Source: Amycolatopsis sp. NBC_00345 (GTDB taxonomy: Bacteria > Actinomycetota > Actinomycetes > Mycobacteriales > Pseudonocardiaceae). From it: DNA of 64,000 bases. The position numbers were made by a program, and so were the translations under genes. Positions within the stretch are counted from its first letter, which is position 1, and each line of letters begins with the position of its first letter. Below the pieces are notes generated by a model. That model had not been told where the DNA came from, ran no database searches, and was given only the letters and a program-made list of their open reading frames with translations. Of the stretch, positions 45,586 through 54,203 are shown piece by piece. The DNA is taken from assembly GCF_036116635.1 (NCBI RefSeq), contig NZ_CP107995.1, positions 7,688,001-7,752,000 of the forward strand. Direction: 5' to 3'.

Positions 45586-46920
45586 GTGATTCAGACGAAA
45601 ACGGTTACCAAGAGCCCCGCACTGATCCTCGCCCTGTTCCTCGGCAGCTTCATGGCGCTGCTGGACGTGAGCGTGGTCAGCGTCGCGCTGCCGGCCATCC
45701 AGCGGGACCTGCACACCGGTTTCACGGACCTGCAGTGGATCGTCGACGGCTACACCGTCGCGATCGCCGCGGCGATCCTCACCGGCGGCACGCTCGGCGA
45801 CCGCTACGGCCGCAAGCTCGTCTACCTGACCGGGCTGGTCGTGTTCACGCTCGCCTCGCTGGCCTGCGGGCTCGCGCCGACGCTCGGCCTGCTGGTCGCC
45901 GCCCGCGTGGTCCAGGGCGCGGCGGCCGCGGCCGTCATCCCGGGCGCGATCGCGCTGCTCGCGCACGCGTTCCCGGACCCGCGCGAGCGCGCGAAGATGA
46001 TGGGCTGGTGGGGCACGGTGTCCGGCTCCGCGCTGGTCGTCGGCCCGCTGGCCGGTGGGCCGCTGACCGACGCGTTCGGCTGGCCCACGATCTTCCTGGT
46101 GAACGTGCCGCTCGGCGTCGTCGCCGTGCTCGCGGGACGCCGGGGCATCACCGAGTCCGCCGACCCGGCCCACGGCGCGCTGGACCTGACCGGCCAGGCG
46201 CTGGGCGCGGTGTGGATCGGCGGGCTGGTGTACGCGGTGATCGCCGGTGACCTCGTCGTCGGCCTGATCGCGGTGCTGGTGCTGGCCGCGTTTGTCGTCG
46301 TCGAGCTGCGCGTGCCGCACCCGATGCTGCCGATCCGCCTCTTCGCGCGGGCCCGGTTCTCGGTGTCGACGCTGGGGTCGTTTGTGATCGGCTTCGCGGC
46401 CTACCCGGTGCCGGTGCTGATCGCGCTGTACCTGCAGCAGGGGCGCGGGGTCTCCGCGAGCGTCGCCGGGGTGCAGATGCTGCCGTACGTGCTGGCCAAC
46501 GTCGTCGCGGCGTTCTGCGCCGGCCGCCTGGCCGCCCGCTTCGACGCGCGGCGGGTGCTGCCGGTGGGCCTGTTCGTCGCCGGGCTCGGCGGGTTCGCGT
46601 TCCTGGCGGTGGACGCGACGAGCCCGTACTGGCATCTGGCACTGGTCTTCGGCCTGGCCGGGATCGGCGTCGGACTGTCCATCACGCCCACCAACATCGT
46701 CGGCCTCGCGGGCCTGCCGGGCGACCGCGTGGGCATCGCCTCCGCGACGGTGAACGCGGCCCGCCAGACCGGCACCGCGCTCGGGGTCGCCGCGCTGGGC
46801 GCCCTGCTGTCCCACGGCGCGACGTTCAGCGCCGGGCTGCACGCCGCGATGGCCCTGGCGGGCGCGACGCTGCTGGCGGTGACCGTCCTCACCGCGGCGA
46901 CCCTGCGCAGGGCCGGATGA
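45586..46920 (+). CDS. MFS drug exporter, DHA2/EmrB-QacA type
   Basis: 444 residues. The segment LDVSVVSVALPAIQRDL is the DHA2 motif D1, GDRYGRK is motif A, and WPTIFLVNVPLG is typical motif C context; twelve to fourteen helices. I place the start at GTG 45586, not at the in-frame TTG 45565, because the latter lies inside the SoxR-type operator and the -10 CAAGCT is six bases before the GTG (leaderless). It is likely an efflux pump for redox-active or toxic small molecules induced through SoxR; the regulator gene is not in the window. Confidence 0.9.
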   Translation: MIQTKTVTKSPALILALFLGSFMALLDVSVVSVALPAIQRDLHTGFTDLQWIVDGYTVAIAAAILTGGTLGDRYGRKLVYLTGLVVFTLASLACGLAPTLGLLVAARVVQGAAAAAVIPGAIALLAHAFPDPRERAKMMGWWGTVSGSALVVGPLAGGPLTDAFGWPTIFLVNVPLGVVAVLAGRRGITESADPAHGALDLTGQALGAVWIGGLVYAVIAGDLVVGLIAVLVLAAFVVVELRVPHPMLPIRLFARARFSVSTLGSFVIGFAAYPVPVLIALYLQQGRGVSASVAGVQMLPYVLANVVAAFCAGRLAARFDARRVLPVGLFVAGLGGFAFLAVDATSPYWHLALVFGLAGIGVGLSITPTNIVGLAGLPGDRVGIASATVNAARQTGTALGVAALGALLSHGATFSAGLHAAMALAGATLLAVTVLTAATLRRAG

Positions 46921-46945
46921 GCGGGTCCGGACTATTCTGCATCGC

Positions 46946-47044
46946 GTGGAGACCCTGTTTACGATCCTGCTGGCCTTGGCGGCCGTCGCCATCGTGTGGT
47001 TCGCCTGCTACGTCGTCTACCGGCTTTACGCCGACCAGCGCTAG
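46946..47044 (+). CDS. 32-residue single-helix membrane peptide (leaderless)
   Basis: METLFTILLALAAVAIVWFA then CYVVYRLYADQR: one membrane helix and a short basic C-terminus. GTG 46946 is seven bases after TATTCT (46,933-46,938), a good leaderless start. The stop is three bases before the nitrobindin ATG, so it probably heads that transcript. I do not recognise the family. Confidence 0.7.
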   Translation: METLFTILLALAAVAIVWFACYVVYRLYADQR

Positions 47045-47047
47045 CCG

Positions 47048-47662
47048 ATGACAACCAGTGGCGACGAGGCCATCGCGGCCGCCGAAGAGCGGGCCGCCAG
47101 CACGCGCGCGCGCAATCTGCCGGCCTGGGACGATCTGCCGATCCCGAACGACACGGCGAACCTGCGCGAGGGCCCGGACCTGAACGCGGCCTGCCTCGCC
47201 CTGCTGCCGCTCGTCGGCGTGTGGCGCGGCGAGGGCGAGATCGACTACCCGACGATCGAAGGCCCCCGCAAGTTCGCCCAGCAGCTCACCGTCGCGCACG
47301 ACGGCAGGCCGTTCCTCTACCACGAGGCGCGCTCCTGGCTGCTGAACGAGGACGGCTCGATCCTCCGCCCGGCCGCCCGCGAGACCGGTTTCTGGCGCCC
47401 GCAGGAGGACGACACCCTCGAGCTGCTGCTCACGCACAGCTCCGGGATCGTCGAGCTGTACTACGGCAAGCCGCTGAACCAGACGTCCTGGGAGCTGGGC
47501 ACCGACGCGGTCATCCGCACCGCCACCGCGAAGGACGTCACGGGGGCGAAGCGGCTGTACGGCCTGATCAACGGCAACCTCGGCTACGTCGAGGAGCGCG
47601 CGATGGTCGGCCAGGAAATGCAGCCGCACGCTTCGGCGCTGCTGCACCGCGTCGCCGGCTGA
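47048..47662 (+). CDS. Nitrobindin/FABP-like heme-binding protein
   Basis: 204 residues from ATG 47048. A ten-strand beta-barrel family: the signature GVWRGEGEIDYPTI is present, and the C-terminal HASALLHRV contains the His expected to bind ferric heme. Nitrobindins bind NO and isomerise peroxynitrite. Order relative to sseC (Rv0814c) and the aminotransferase (Rv0812) matches Rv0813c. The first ~40 residues are an Ala-rich extension. Confidence 0.88.
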   Translation: MTTSGDEAIAAAEERAASTRARNLPAWDDLPIPNDTANLREGPDLNAACLALLPLVGVWRGEGEIDYPTIEGPRKFAQQLTVAHDGRPFLYHEARSWLLNEDGSILRPAARETGFWRPQEDDTLELLLTHSSGIVELYYGKPLNQTSWELGTDAVIRTATAKDVTGAKRLYGLINGNLGYVEERAMVGQEMQPHASALLHRVAG

Positions 47663-47675
47663 GATCGGCGACGCC

Positions 47676-48278
47676 GTGCGCTGGCGGCGGTACGGCGAGC
47701 AGGGCGCCCTGCTCGACTGCGACTCGCTCGACCAGATGAGCGCCGCGCGCGCCACGGTCGAGGCCGCCGCGATCCCGGGTGTCATCGAGCTGGTGCCGGG
47801 CGCGCGGAGCCTGCTGGTGGTCGCCGAGCCGGCCGTGCTCGACCGGGTGCGCGCGCTGCTCGACGGCGCCGACCTGGCCCACCCGCCGTCCGGCTCGCCG
47901 CGCGAGGTGACCCTCGACGTCCGCTACGACGGCGAAGACCTGGCGATGGTCGCGCGCGACGCCGGACTGTCCGAAGAGGACATTGTCGGACTCCACACCG
48001 GCGCCGTCTACACGGTCGCGTTCACCGGTTTCGCGCCCGGCTTCGGTTACCTGACCGGGCTTCCCGCGCCGCTGCGGCAGCCGCGCCTTGAGTCGCCGCG
48101 CACGCGCGTACCGGCCGGCGCGGTGGGCGTCGCCGGTGAGTTCACCGGCGTCTACCCGCGCGAGTCGCCCGGGGGCTGGCGGCTGCTGGGGCACACGTCG
48201 GTGACGCTGTTCGACTCGGCCATGGACCCGCCGGCGCTGCTCGCGCCCGGCGACCGCGTCCGGTTCCGGAGCGTGTGA
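47676..48278 (+). CDS. pxpB: 5-oxoprolinase subunit PxpB
   Basis: 200 residues from GTG 47676. KipI-like cyclophilin-fold family: TVAFTGFAPGFGYLTGLP and the LLGHTSVTLFD segment are typical. With PxpC and PxpA it forms the ATP-dependent 5-oxoprolinase that opens pyroglutamate to glutamate. TGATG overlap with pxpC. No pxpA (LamB/YcsF) gene is visible here. Confidence 0.92.
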   Translation: MRWRRYGEQGALLDCDSLDQMSAARATVEAAAIPGVIELVPGARSLLVVAEPAVLDRVRALLDGADLAHPPSGSPREVTLDVRYDGEDLAMVARDAGLSEEDIVGLHTGAVYTVAFTGFAPGFGYLTGLPAPLRQPRLESPRTRVPAGAVGVAGEFTGVYPRESPGGWRLLGHTSVTLFDSAMDPPALLAPGDRVRFRSV

Positions 48279-49126
48279 TGCGGGCGCTCGAAGTACTCGC
48301 GACGGGCGCGCTCGCCCTGGTCCAGGACCTCGGCCGGCCGGGGTACGCGCACCTCGGCGTGCCGCCCTCGGGCGCGCTGGACGTCGGCGCGCTGCGGCTG
48401 GCGAACCGGCTCGCCGGCAACCCCGAAGACGCCGCCGGGATCGAAACGCTGCTGGGCGGGCTGTCCGTGCGCGCGACCGCGTCGTGCACGGTGGCGGTGA
48501 CCGGGCCGGTGGTCGCGGTGACCGTGGACGGCCGGGACGCCGGGTCCCACGCCGCCGTCGCCCTGCGCGCCGGGCAGACGCTCACGATCGGCACCCCGGC
48601 CCGCGGCCTGCGTTGTTATCTGGCGGTTTCCGGCGGCATCGACGTGCCGGCCGAGCTGGGCAGCCGGTCGCGCGACGTGCTGTCCGGGATCGGCCCGGAG
48701 CCGCTCGCGCCCGGCACGACAGTCCCGCTCGGACCGGCGACCGGCGTGCCCGCGGGGGCCGACGTGGTCGTCGCGCCGCCGTCGCCGGACCGGCTGGTCA
48801 TCCCGGTCGGGCTCGGCCCGCGGGACGACTGGCTGGCCGGCGCCGCGGGCGGCCTCGGCGTGTGGTGGACGGTGACGGCGGAGTCCAACCGCGTCGGCCT
48901 GCGGCTCGACGGCCCGCCCCTGCGCCGCGAGCGCACGGGGGAACTGCCCAGCGAAGGCCTGCTGACCGGCGCGGTCCAGGTGCCGCCGAACGGCCTGCCG
49001 GTCGTGTTCCTCGCCGATCACCCGACTACCGGCGGTTACCCCGTGGTTGCGGTGGTGAGACGAGGGTCACTCGACGCGCTCGCACAGGCCCGTCCTGGAA
49101 CCCAGGTGTGGCTCCACCCGTCCTGA
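48278..49126 (+). CDS. pxpC: 5-oxoprolinase subunit PxpC
   Basis: 282 residues, biotin-dependent-carboxylase-like/KipA family. Motifs LVQDLGRPGYAHLGVPPSGALD, CYLAVSGGIDVP and the C-terminal FLADHPTTGGYPVVAVV are diagnostic. The start overlaps the pxpB stop by one base. It partners PxpB. Confidence 0.93.
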   Translation: MRALEVLATGALALVQDLGRPGYAHLGVPPSGALDVGALRLANRLAGNPEDAAGIETLLGGLSVRATASCTVAVTGPVVAVTVDGRDAGSHAAVALRAGQTLTIGTPARGLRCYLAVSGGIDVPAELGSRSRDVLSGIGPEPLAPGTTVPLGPATGVPAGADVVVAPPSPDRLVIPVGLGPRDDWLAGAAGGLGVWWTVTAESNRVGLRLDGPPLRRERTGELPSEGLLTGAVQVPPNGLPVVFLADHPTTGGYPVVAVVRRGSLDALAQARPGTQVWLHPS

Positions 49127-49219
49127 TAACCGTGGAACAGGTAACGGTCACAGGCGGTAAGGGCTTCCTGGCGCCGGATGCCGGGGCGGTCGTCGGGGGT
49201 GCCGAGGCCGGCTCCGGCG

Positions 49220-49278
49220 AAGTCCGTCAAGGCCTCCTTACCCGCGTCGGACGCGGTGAAGGGGGCCTTGACGGACTT
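49220..49278. repeat. Dispersed repeat, family B, hairpin form
   Basis: AAGTCCGTCAAGGCC ... GGCCTTGACGGACTT, with an inner CGCGTC/GACGCG pairing, between pxpC and the ParB-like gene. It shares GTCAAGGCCTCCTTACCCGC with 43,339-43,425. It may also act as a terminator for pxpBC. Confidence 0.85.
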
Positions 49279-49302
49279 TGGCCGAGAGGAGGGGCGCCGG
49301 AA

Positions 49303-49653
49303 TTGTCACAGTCGCTCCGGATCGCGCTCGCCACCGGCCAGCTGCGGCGGCCGCTCACCGAGACCCTCCGCGAGCTGCTGGACCTGCTGGTGGACGGCCG
49401 TTACCAGGTCAGCGGCCCCGAGCGGCTGCCGGACGACGACCTGGTCGCCACCGCGGGCCGGCCGGCCGCCGACGAGGCCAGAGTCGCCTACTACCGCACC
49501 GCCATCCGCTCCGGGCACCGCCCGGTGGCCGTGGTGCTCGCCGGTGCCCGCGCGCTGATCGTCGACGGGCACCACAAGATCGCGGCCTACCGCGCGGAGG
49601 GCGTGACGGCCTCGGTCGTGCGGATCAGCGAAGCTCAGTACTCCGACTCGTAG
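49303..49653 (+). CDS. Small ParB/Srx-like protein
   Basis: 116 residues from TTG 49303, with GGAGG ten bases upstream. The only clear motif is ALIVDGHHKIAAYRAEG, the nucleotide-binding box of the ParB N-terminal/sulfiredoxin-like fold; VAVVLAGAR supplies the preceding strand. No DNA-binding HTH domain is present, so a partition role is unlikely. Its last 19 bases overlap the 3' end of the convergent aminotransferase gene. Start codon is uncertain. Confidence 0.65.
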   Translation: MSQSLRIALATGQLRRPLTETLRELLDLLVDGRYQVSGPERLPDDDLVATAGRPAADEARVAYYRTAIRSGHRPVAVVLAGARALIVDGHHKIAAYRAEGVTASVVRISEAQYSDS

Positions 49654-50480
49654 GCCGCCACCAGCTCACGGTGCACGGCGGCCGAGTCCGGCAGCGCGGC
49701 GCCGTCGAGCGTGTGCACGCGGGTGACCAGCCGGACCGAAGACGCGAGGAAAACCCCGTCGGCCGTGGTCAGGTCGGCGGCCGTGAGCGGCTCGACCTTG
49801 ATCGTCCAGCCGGCCTTCTCCGCGCCGCGGAACAGCGCGTGCTGCGTGGTGCCGGGCAGGATGCCGACGGTCGAGGGCGGGGTGTACAGCGTGCGGCCCT
49901 TCGCGACGACAACCGTGGACGTCGGGCCCTCCAGCACCGAGCCGTCGGCAGCGGTGAAGATCACATCCTGGGCGCCGCGGCGGGCGGCCTCGCGCAGCGC
50001 CGCCATGTTCACGGCGTACGACACCGTCTTCGCGCCCAGCAGCAGCCACGGCGCGCGCTCGGCGACGTCCGGGGCGAAGCCGCGCTCCAGCAGCACGGCG
50101 GCGACGCCGTCAACGCGGGCGCGCTGCACCTTCTCGTCGATCTCCAACCCCATGGCGAACGCCGTCGGCACGCCGGCCGGATCGCCGTCGATTCCCCTGG
50201 TGTACACCAGTTTCAGCGCGATCTCACGACCACCCGTCCAGGTGTCGATGACTTTCCGCGCCGCTCGCTCGAACCCGGCGAGGTCCGGCGCGGGCAGGTC
50301 CAGCATGGCGGCGGAGCGGGCGAGGCGGTCGAGGTGCGGACGCAGCTCCCGCGGCTTCTTGTCCGCCACGAGGATGGTCTCGAACACCCCGTCTCCCCGC
50401 AGCAGCCCGAGGTCGTCCACCCGGATGTGGGCGGCGTCGGGGTCGGCCAGAGTTCCGTCGAGGAAGGCGAGAACGCGCAT
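49635..50480 (-). CDS. Aminotransferase class IV (aminodeoxychorismate lyase-like)
   Basis: 281 residues, PLP fold type IV. LKLVYTRGIDGD, the Lys in LGAKTVSYAVNMAALREA (Schiff-base Lys), and SVLEGPTSTVVV are family motifs. It could be 4-amino-4-deoxychorismate lyase (PabC, folate), a branched-chain or a D-amino acid aminotransferase; folate is favoured by its divergent neighbour ygfZ. Order matches Rv0812. ATG 50480 lies six bases after TACGGT (50,492-50,487), leaderless; the GTG two codons earlier abuts the -10. Confidence 0.88.
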   Translation of the reverse strand: MRVLAFLDGTLADPDAAHIRVDDLGLLRGDGVFETILVADKKPRELRPHLDRLARSAAMLDLPAPDLAGFERAARKVIDTWTGGREIALKLVYTRGIDGDPAGVPTAFAMGLEIDEKVQRARVDGVAAVLLERGFAPDVAERAPWLLLGAKTVSYAVNMAALREAARRGAQDVIFTAADGSVLEGPTSTVVVAKGRTLYTPPSTVGILPGTTQHALFRGAEKAGWTIKVEPLTAADLTTADGVFLASSVRLVTRVHTLDGAALPDSAAVHRELVAAYESEY

Positions 50481-50566
50481 GCCCACACCGTAGTACCAGG
50501 GCGACGGCGCGCGGCTACGCCGTTGAGGGCGGTGGTGGGGAGGGCGACGGAGCTAGTCTTGTCCTT

Positions 50567-51715
50567 ATGCCGTATCGCTCGCCGTTACTGGAAGCCCCCC
50601 GCGCGATCGCCCCGCCCGAAGGCCACCCGGAATCGGGCGTCCCCTGGCACTGGGGTGACCCGTTCGCCGAGCAGCGCACCGCCGCCCGCGGCGTGGTCGT
50701 GATCGACCGCTCGCACCGCGAGGTACTGGCTGTCACGGGTGAGGAACGCCTGTCGTGGCTGCACCTCGTGATCTCCCAGCACGTGACGGGGCTGGCCGAG
50801 GGCACCGGCACCGAGGCACTCGTGCTCGACAGCCATGGCCACATCGACACCCACTTCGTGCTGGCGCACCTCGACGGCACCGTCTGGATCGACAGCGACC
50901 CCGGCGCGAGCGCGACCAGCGCGCTGCCCAAGGGCGGCAAGCAGACGCTGCTTGAGTACTTCGAGGCGATGAAGTTCTGGTCGAAGGTCGAAATCCGCGA
51001 CGCGACAACGGAACTCGCGCTGCTCACCGTCCTCGGCCCGGACGCCGAGCGGGTGCTGAGCGCGGTCGGCGCCGAGGTCGGGCCCGCGCCGTACACCGTG
51101 ACCGCGTTGCCCGGCGGCGGTTTCGCGCGCCGGATGCCGTGGCCGACGCGGTCCAGTGTGGACCTCGCCGTGCCGCGCGAGCAGCTGGCGGACTGGTGGC
51201 GGCGGCTCACCGACGCGGGCGCGCGCCCGGCCGGGAGCTGGGCCTTCGACGCGCTGCGCGTGGAATCGCTGCGCCCGCGCCTCGGCACCGACACCGACGA
51301 GCGCTCGATCCCGCACGAGCTGGGCTGGGTCGACTCCGCCGCGCACGTCGCGAAGGGCTGTTACCGCGGCCAGGAGACCGTCTCGAAGGTGCACAACGTC
51401 GGCCGCCCGCCGCGCTACCTCGCGCTGCTGCACCTCGACGGCTCGCCGGAGATCACCCCCGAGACGGGTGATCCGGTGCGGCTCGGCGAACGCGTGGTCG
51501 GGCGCGTCGGGAGTGTCGTCCAGCACCATGAGCTGGGGCCGATCGCGCTGGCGCTGGTGAAACGTTCCACCCCGGCGGGCGCGGAGCTGCTGGCCGGCGC
51601 AAGAGATGAAGAGAGCGGGGTGGACCGTGTCGTTCAAGCCACCGTCGACCCGGACTCCGTGCCCGGCGAGCACGCCGCCCCTGGTCGGGAGGCTGCGGCG
51701 AGGCTACGGGGCTGA
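50567..51715 (+). CDS. ygfZ: Folate-binding Fe-S cluster repair protein YgfZ
   Basis: 382 residues. Related to GcvT; the YgfZ signature KGCYRGQE is near residues 263-270 with the conserved Cys. It uses tetrahydrofolate to help assemble or repair Fe-S enzymes. ATG 50567 is seven bases after TAGTCT (50,554-50,559), a leaderless start. Divergent from the aminotransferase as Rv0811c is from Rv0812. Confidence 0.92.
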   Translation: MPYRSPLLEAPRAIAPPEGHPESGVPWHWGDPFAEQRTAARGVVVIDRSHREVLAVTGEERLSWLHLVISQHVTGLAEGTGTEALVLDSHGHIDTHFVLAHLDGTVWIDSDPGASATSALPKGGKQTLLEYFEAMKFWSKVEIRDATTELALLTVLGPDAERVLSAVGAEVGPAPYTVTALPGGGFARRMPWPTRSSVDLAVPREQLADWWRRLTDAGARPAGSWAFDALRVESLRPRLGTDTDERSIPHELGWVDSAAHVAKGCYRGQETVSKVHNVGRPPRYLALLHLDGSPEITPETGDPVRLGERVVGRVGSVVQHHELGPIALALVKRSTPAGAELLAGARDEESGVDRVVQATVDPDSVPGEHAAPGREAAARLRG

Positions 51716-51764
51716 AGTGAACTCGACGGTAGCGTTGTCGGGGAATCTAGAGCAGGATGTGCCC

Positions 51765-52391
51765 GTGATCGAAGTTCGTCCCGGCGGGCGAAGGCGGATC
51801 GACCGCGTCCTCGCCCCGGGATACTCCACCGGCCTCGGCGACCTGCCGCTTCCGGTGCTGCGCGAACGCCGTGACGAGGCCGCGCAGGAAGAGACGGACC
51901 TGTCCTATTTGCGCCGTCTGCTCCACGCCCGGATCGACATCGTGCGCGCCGAGCAGCAGCGCCGGTCGTCCGGCGGCGAGAGCATCGTCGACCAGCTCGC
52001 CACCATCCTCGCCGACAACGCGATCGGCCCGGCCATGGGCTCCGGACGGCACCAGGGGCTGGAGCCGTCACGCGCGGGCGAGCACCGCAGGCACGCCGAG
52101 GCCCTGATCGGCGACACCGACCTGACCGACGTCGGCTCGCTGTCGGAAAGCAAGCTCGCCTCCGCGCTGGACACCTACGCCACGGAGGAGACGTCCGTGT
52201 CGACGTTCCGCCGCCAGGTGCAGGGTGTGATGGACACGCTCAACGCCGAGATCGCCGCCCGCTACCAGCGCGGCGCGGCGACGGTCGACGAGCTGCTCGA
52301 CTCCGAGCGCGGCCGGTCCGACACCAACGGCGGCACTGGTTCGTCCGGCAGCGCCGGTTCATCCGGCAACGCCGCGAGCTCCGGCAAGTGA
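51765..52391 (+). CDS. rsiG: RsiG-like c-di-GMP-binding anti-sigma factor (AmfC family)
   Basis: 208 residues from GTG 51765 (AGGA seven bases upstream); in-frame GTG 51759 is possible. In Streptomyces RsiG, armed with cyclic di-GMP, holds the sporulation sigma factor WhiG inactive. Its two helices carry E-x3-S-x2-R-x3-Q-x3-D. Here the second copy is exact (E142, S146, R149, Q153, D157) and the first has His in the Gln place (E43, S47, R50, H54, D58). It ends in a low-complexity G/S tail. It overlaps the asparaginase start by four bases. No whiG in the window. Confidence 0.82.
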   Translation: MIEVRPGGRRRIDRVLAPGYSTGLGDLPLPVLRERRDEAAQEETDLSYLRRLLHARIDIVRAEQQRRSSGGESIVDQLATILADNAIGPAMGSGRHQGLEPSRAGEHRRHAEALIGDTDLTDVGSLSESKLASALDTYATEETSVSTFRRQVQGVMDTLNAEIAARYQRGAATVDELLDSERGRSDTNGGTGSSGSAGSSGNAASSGK

Positions 52392-53326
52392 CCAACCCGG
52401 TACTGGTCGAGGTCGTCCGCTCCGGTTTCACCGAAAGCGTGCACCGCGGCTCCGTCGTGGTCACCGCCCCGGACGGCACGGTGGTCCTGGCCACCGGCGA
52501 CGTCACCGGCCCGATGTTCCCCCGCTCGTCGAACAAGCCGCTGCAGGCCGCCGGGATGCTCCACTCCGGACTGTCCTACGACGGCGCCGACCTGGCGCTG
52601 GCCTGCGGCTCCCACTCCGGCGAGCCCGGCCACGTCGAGCGCGTCGCGGCGATGCTGGCGGCCGCGGGCCTGGACGAGTCCGCGCTGGCCTGCCCGCCCG
52701 CGTACCCGCTGTACGAACCGTCGATGCACGCGGCGGCCGGCCCGCTGCGCGTCACGATGAACTGCTCCGGCAAGCACGCGGCGATGCTCGCCACCTGCGT
52801 CGCGGCGGGCTGGCCGACGGACGGCTACGAGCACCCGGCGCACCCGCTGCAGCAGGCGATCGCGGACACCGTCGTCTCGCTCACCGGCGAGCCGATCGCC
52901 GCCACCGGCGTGGACGGCTGCGGCGCCCCGCTGTTCGCCTTCTCCCTGACCGGCCTGGCACGCTCGTTCGGCCGCCTGGTGCAGGCCGACCCGGGCTCAC
53001 CCGAGCGCCGTGTGGCCGACGCGATGCGCGCGCACCCGTGGCTCGTCGCCGGCACGGACCGCGAGGACACCAGCCTGATGAAGGCCGTCCCCGGCCTGTT
53101 GTCGAAGGTCGGTGCGGAGGCTGTCTGGGCCGTATCGCTGCCGGACGGAACCGCGCTGGCCCTGAAACTGGACGACGGCGCCAAACGCGGCTGCGGCCCG
53201 CTGGGCGTGGCCGTGCTGCGTCACCTCGGCGTCGACGTCTCCGAGCTGGCCGACCTGGCCGCCCCCGCCGTGCTGGGCGGTGGCCGGGAGGTCGGACAGC
53301 TGCGAGTCAGTTGGAGTGCTCCCTAG
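52388..53326 (+). CDS. L-asparaginase II family (Rhizobium etli type)
   Basis: 312 residues from GTG 52388, overlapping the rsiG stop (GTGA). Family motifs: RSSNKPLQA, ACGSHSGEPGHVERV with the catalytic Ser/Cys region, NCSGKHAAML, and DDGAKRGCGPLGVAVL. It hydrolyses asparagine to aspartate and ammonia, structurally unrelated to E. coli asparaginases. Its last 20 bases overlap the convergent gene. Confidence 0.9.
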   Translation: MTNPVLVEVVRSGFTESVHRGSVVVTAPDGTVVLATGDVTGPMFPRSSNKPLQAAGMLHSGLSYDGADLALACGSHSGEPGHVERVAAMLAAAGLDESALACPPAYPLYEPSMHAAAGPLRVTMNCSGKHAAMLATCVAAGWPTDGYEHPAHPLQQAIADTVVSLTGEPIAATGVDGCGAPLFAFSLTGLARSFGRLVQADPGSPERRVADAMRAHPWLVAGTDREDTSLMKAVPGLLSKVGAEAVWAVSLPDGTALALKLDDGAKRGCGPLGVAVLRHLGVDVSELADLAAPAVLGGGREVGQLRVSWSAP

Positions 53327-54203
53327 CCGCGAGGTCGCCCCAGAACTCACGGAGTTCGGAGAACAGCTCGGCGAGCTCTTCGACGTTGCCGGTGCGCAGG
53401 GCGTCCAGGATGTCGTGCACCTCTTCGGCCGTGGTGTCGGACTCGAGGATCGAATCGGCGAACAGCTGGACGAGGCCGCCGTAATCGAGTTCCACGACCG
53501 ACGCCGGGTTGAAGCTCTCCAGCCACTGCCGGGTCTGCGACAGCACCCGCGCGGGACCGGACTCGCCGAAGGCGGCCTCGATCAGCTCGCTCGCCTCGGC
53601 GGCGCGGCTGAGCGCCTCGGACATCGACGTGCGCCACGACACCTCACGCGTCGGGTCGGCCGGGCCGGAGCCGAGGACCAGCCGGCGCTCGTCCGGGTCG
53701 ACCAGGACGAACCACGGCAGCGGCACCGTCCACGTCGTGGTCAGGGTGTGCGCCGCCATCGTGGTCAGGTCGGCCATCGCGGCCTTCGTGCGGGACCGGG
53801 CGCGGTCGGCGGAGACCCCGCCGGCGTCGAGCACCGCGTTCTTCAACGCCGGGTGCGCGTCGCCGAGGAACGTCACCAGCGCGGCCGCCGAGCGGGCCCG
53901 CAGCTCGAGCGGGCAGACGAACGGGCCCTCCACCGGGTGCCCGGGCGGCAGCTCGCCCACGTCGAGCACCAGCACGTCGTTGAGCAGGCTGGGCGCGGGG
54001 CGCCCGTCGGACAGCTCGGCGGGCAGGAGCCGGGACGGCGCGGCGACCTGTGACTTGAGCCACATGTGCTGCTCTCGTTCGCCGATGGCGGCACGGCGCA
54101 GCTTCGCCGCGGCCACGGCTTCGCGCAGCCGCTCGTCCGGCGGGTCACCCAAGGCGAGCAGGGGTTCATACACCCGCAGATAGGCCACGAAGGGACGGAG
54201 CAC
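53307..54203 (-). CDS. Conserved protein of unknown function
   Basis: 298 residues from GTG 54203; the frame is open much further upstream but only through DUF3073 and dehydrogenase DNA, so the first credible start is used. CACGAT six bases before the GTG could be a leaderless -10. Mostly helical, no signal peptide or membrane helix. It begins VLRPFVAYLRVYEPLLAL, contains PWFVLVDPDERRLVL, and ends with an acidic helical tail (SDTTAEEVHDILDALRTGN). I do not recognise a domain. Confidence 0.7.
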   Translation of the reverse strand: MLRPFVAYLRVYEPLLALGDPPDERLREAVAAAKLRRAAIGEREQHMWLKSQVAAPSRLLPAELSDGRPAPSLLNDVLVLDVGELPPGHPVEGPFVCPLELRARSAAALVTFLGDAHPALKNAVLDAGGVSADRARSRTKAAMADLTTMAAHTLTTTWTVPLPWFVLVDPDERRLVLGSGPADPTREVSWRTSMSEALSRAAEASELIEAAFGESGPARVLSQTRQWLESFNPASVVELDYGGLVQLFADSILESDTTAEEVHDILDALRTGNVEELAELFSELREFWGDLAAREHSN

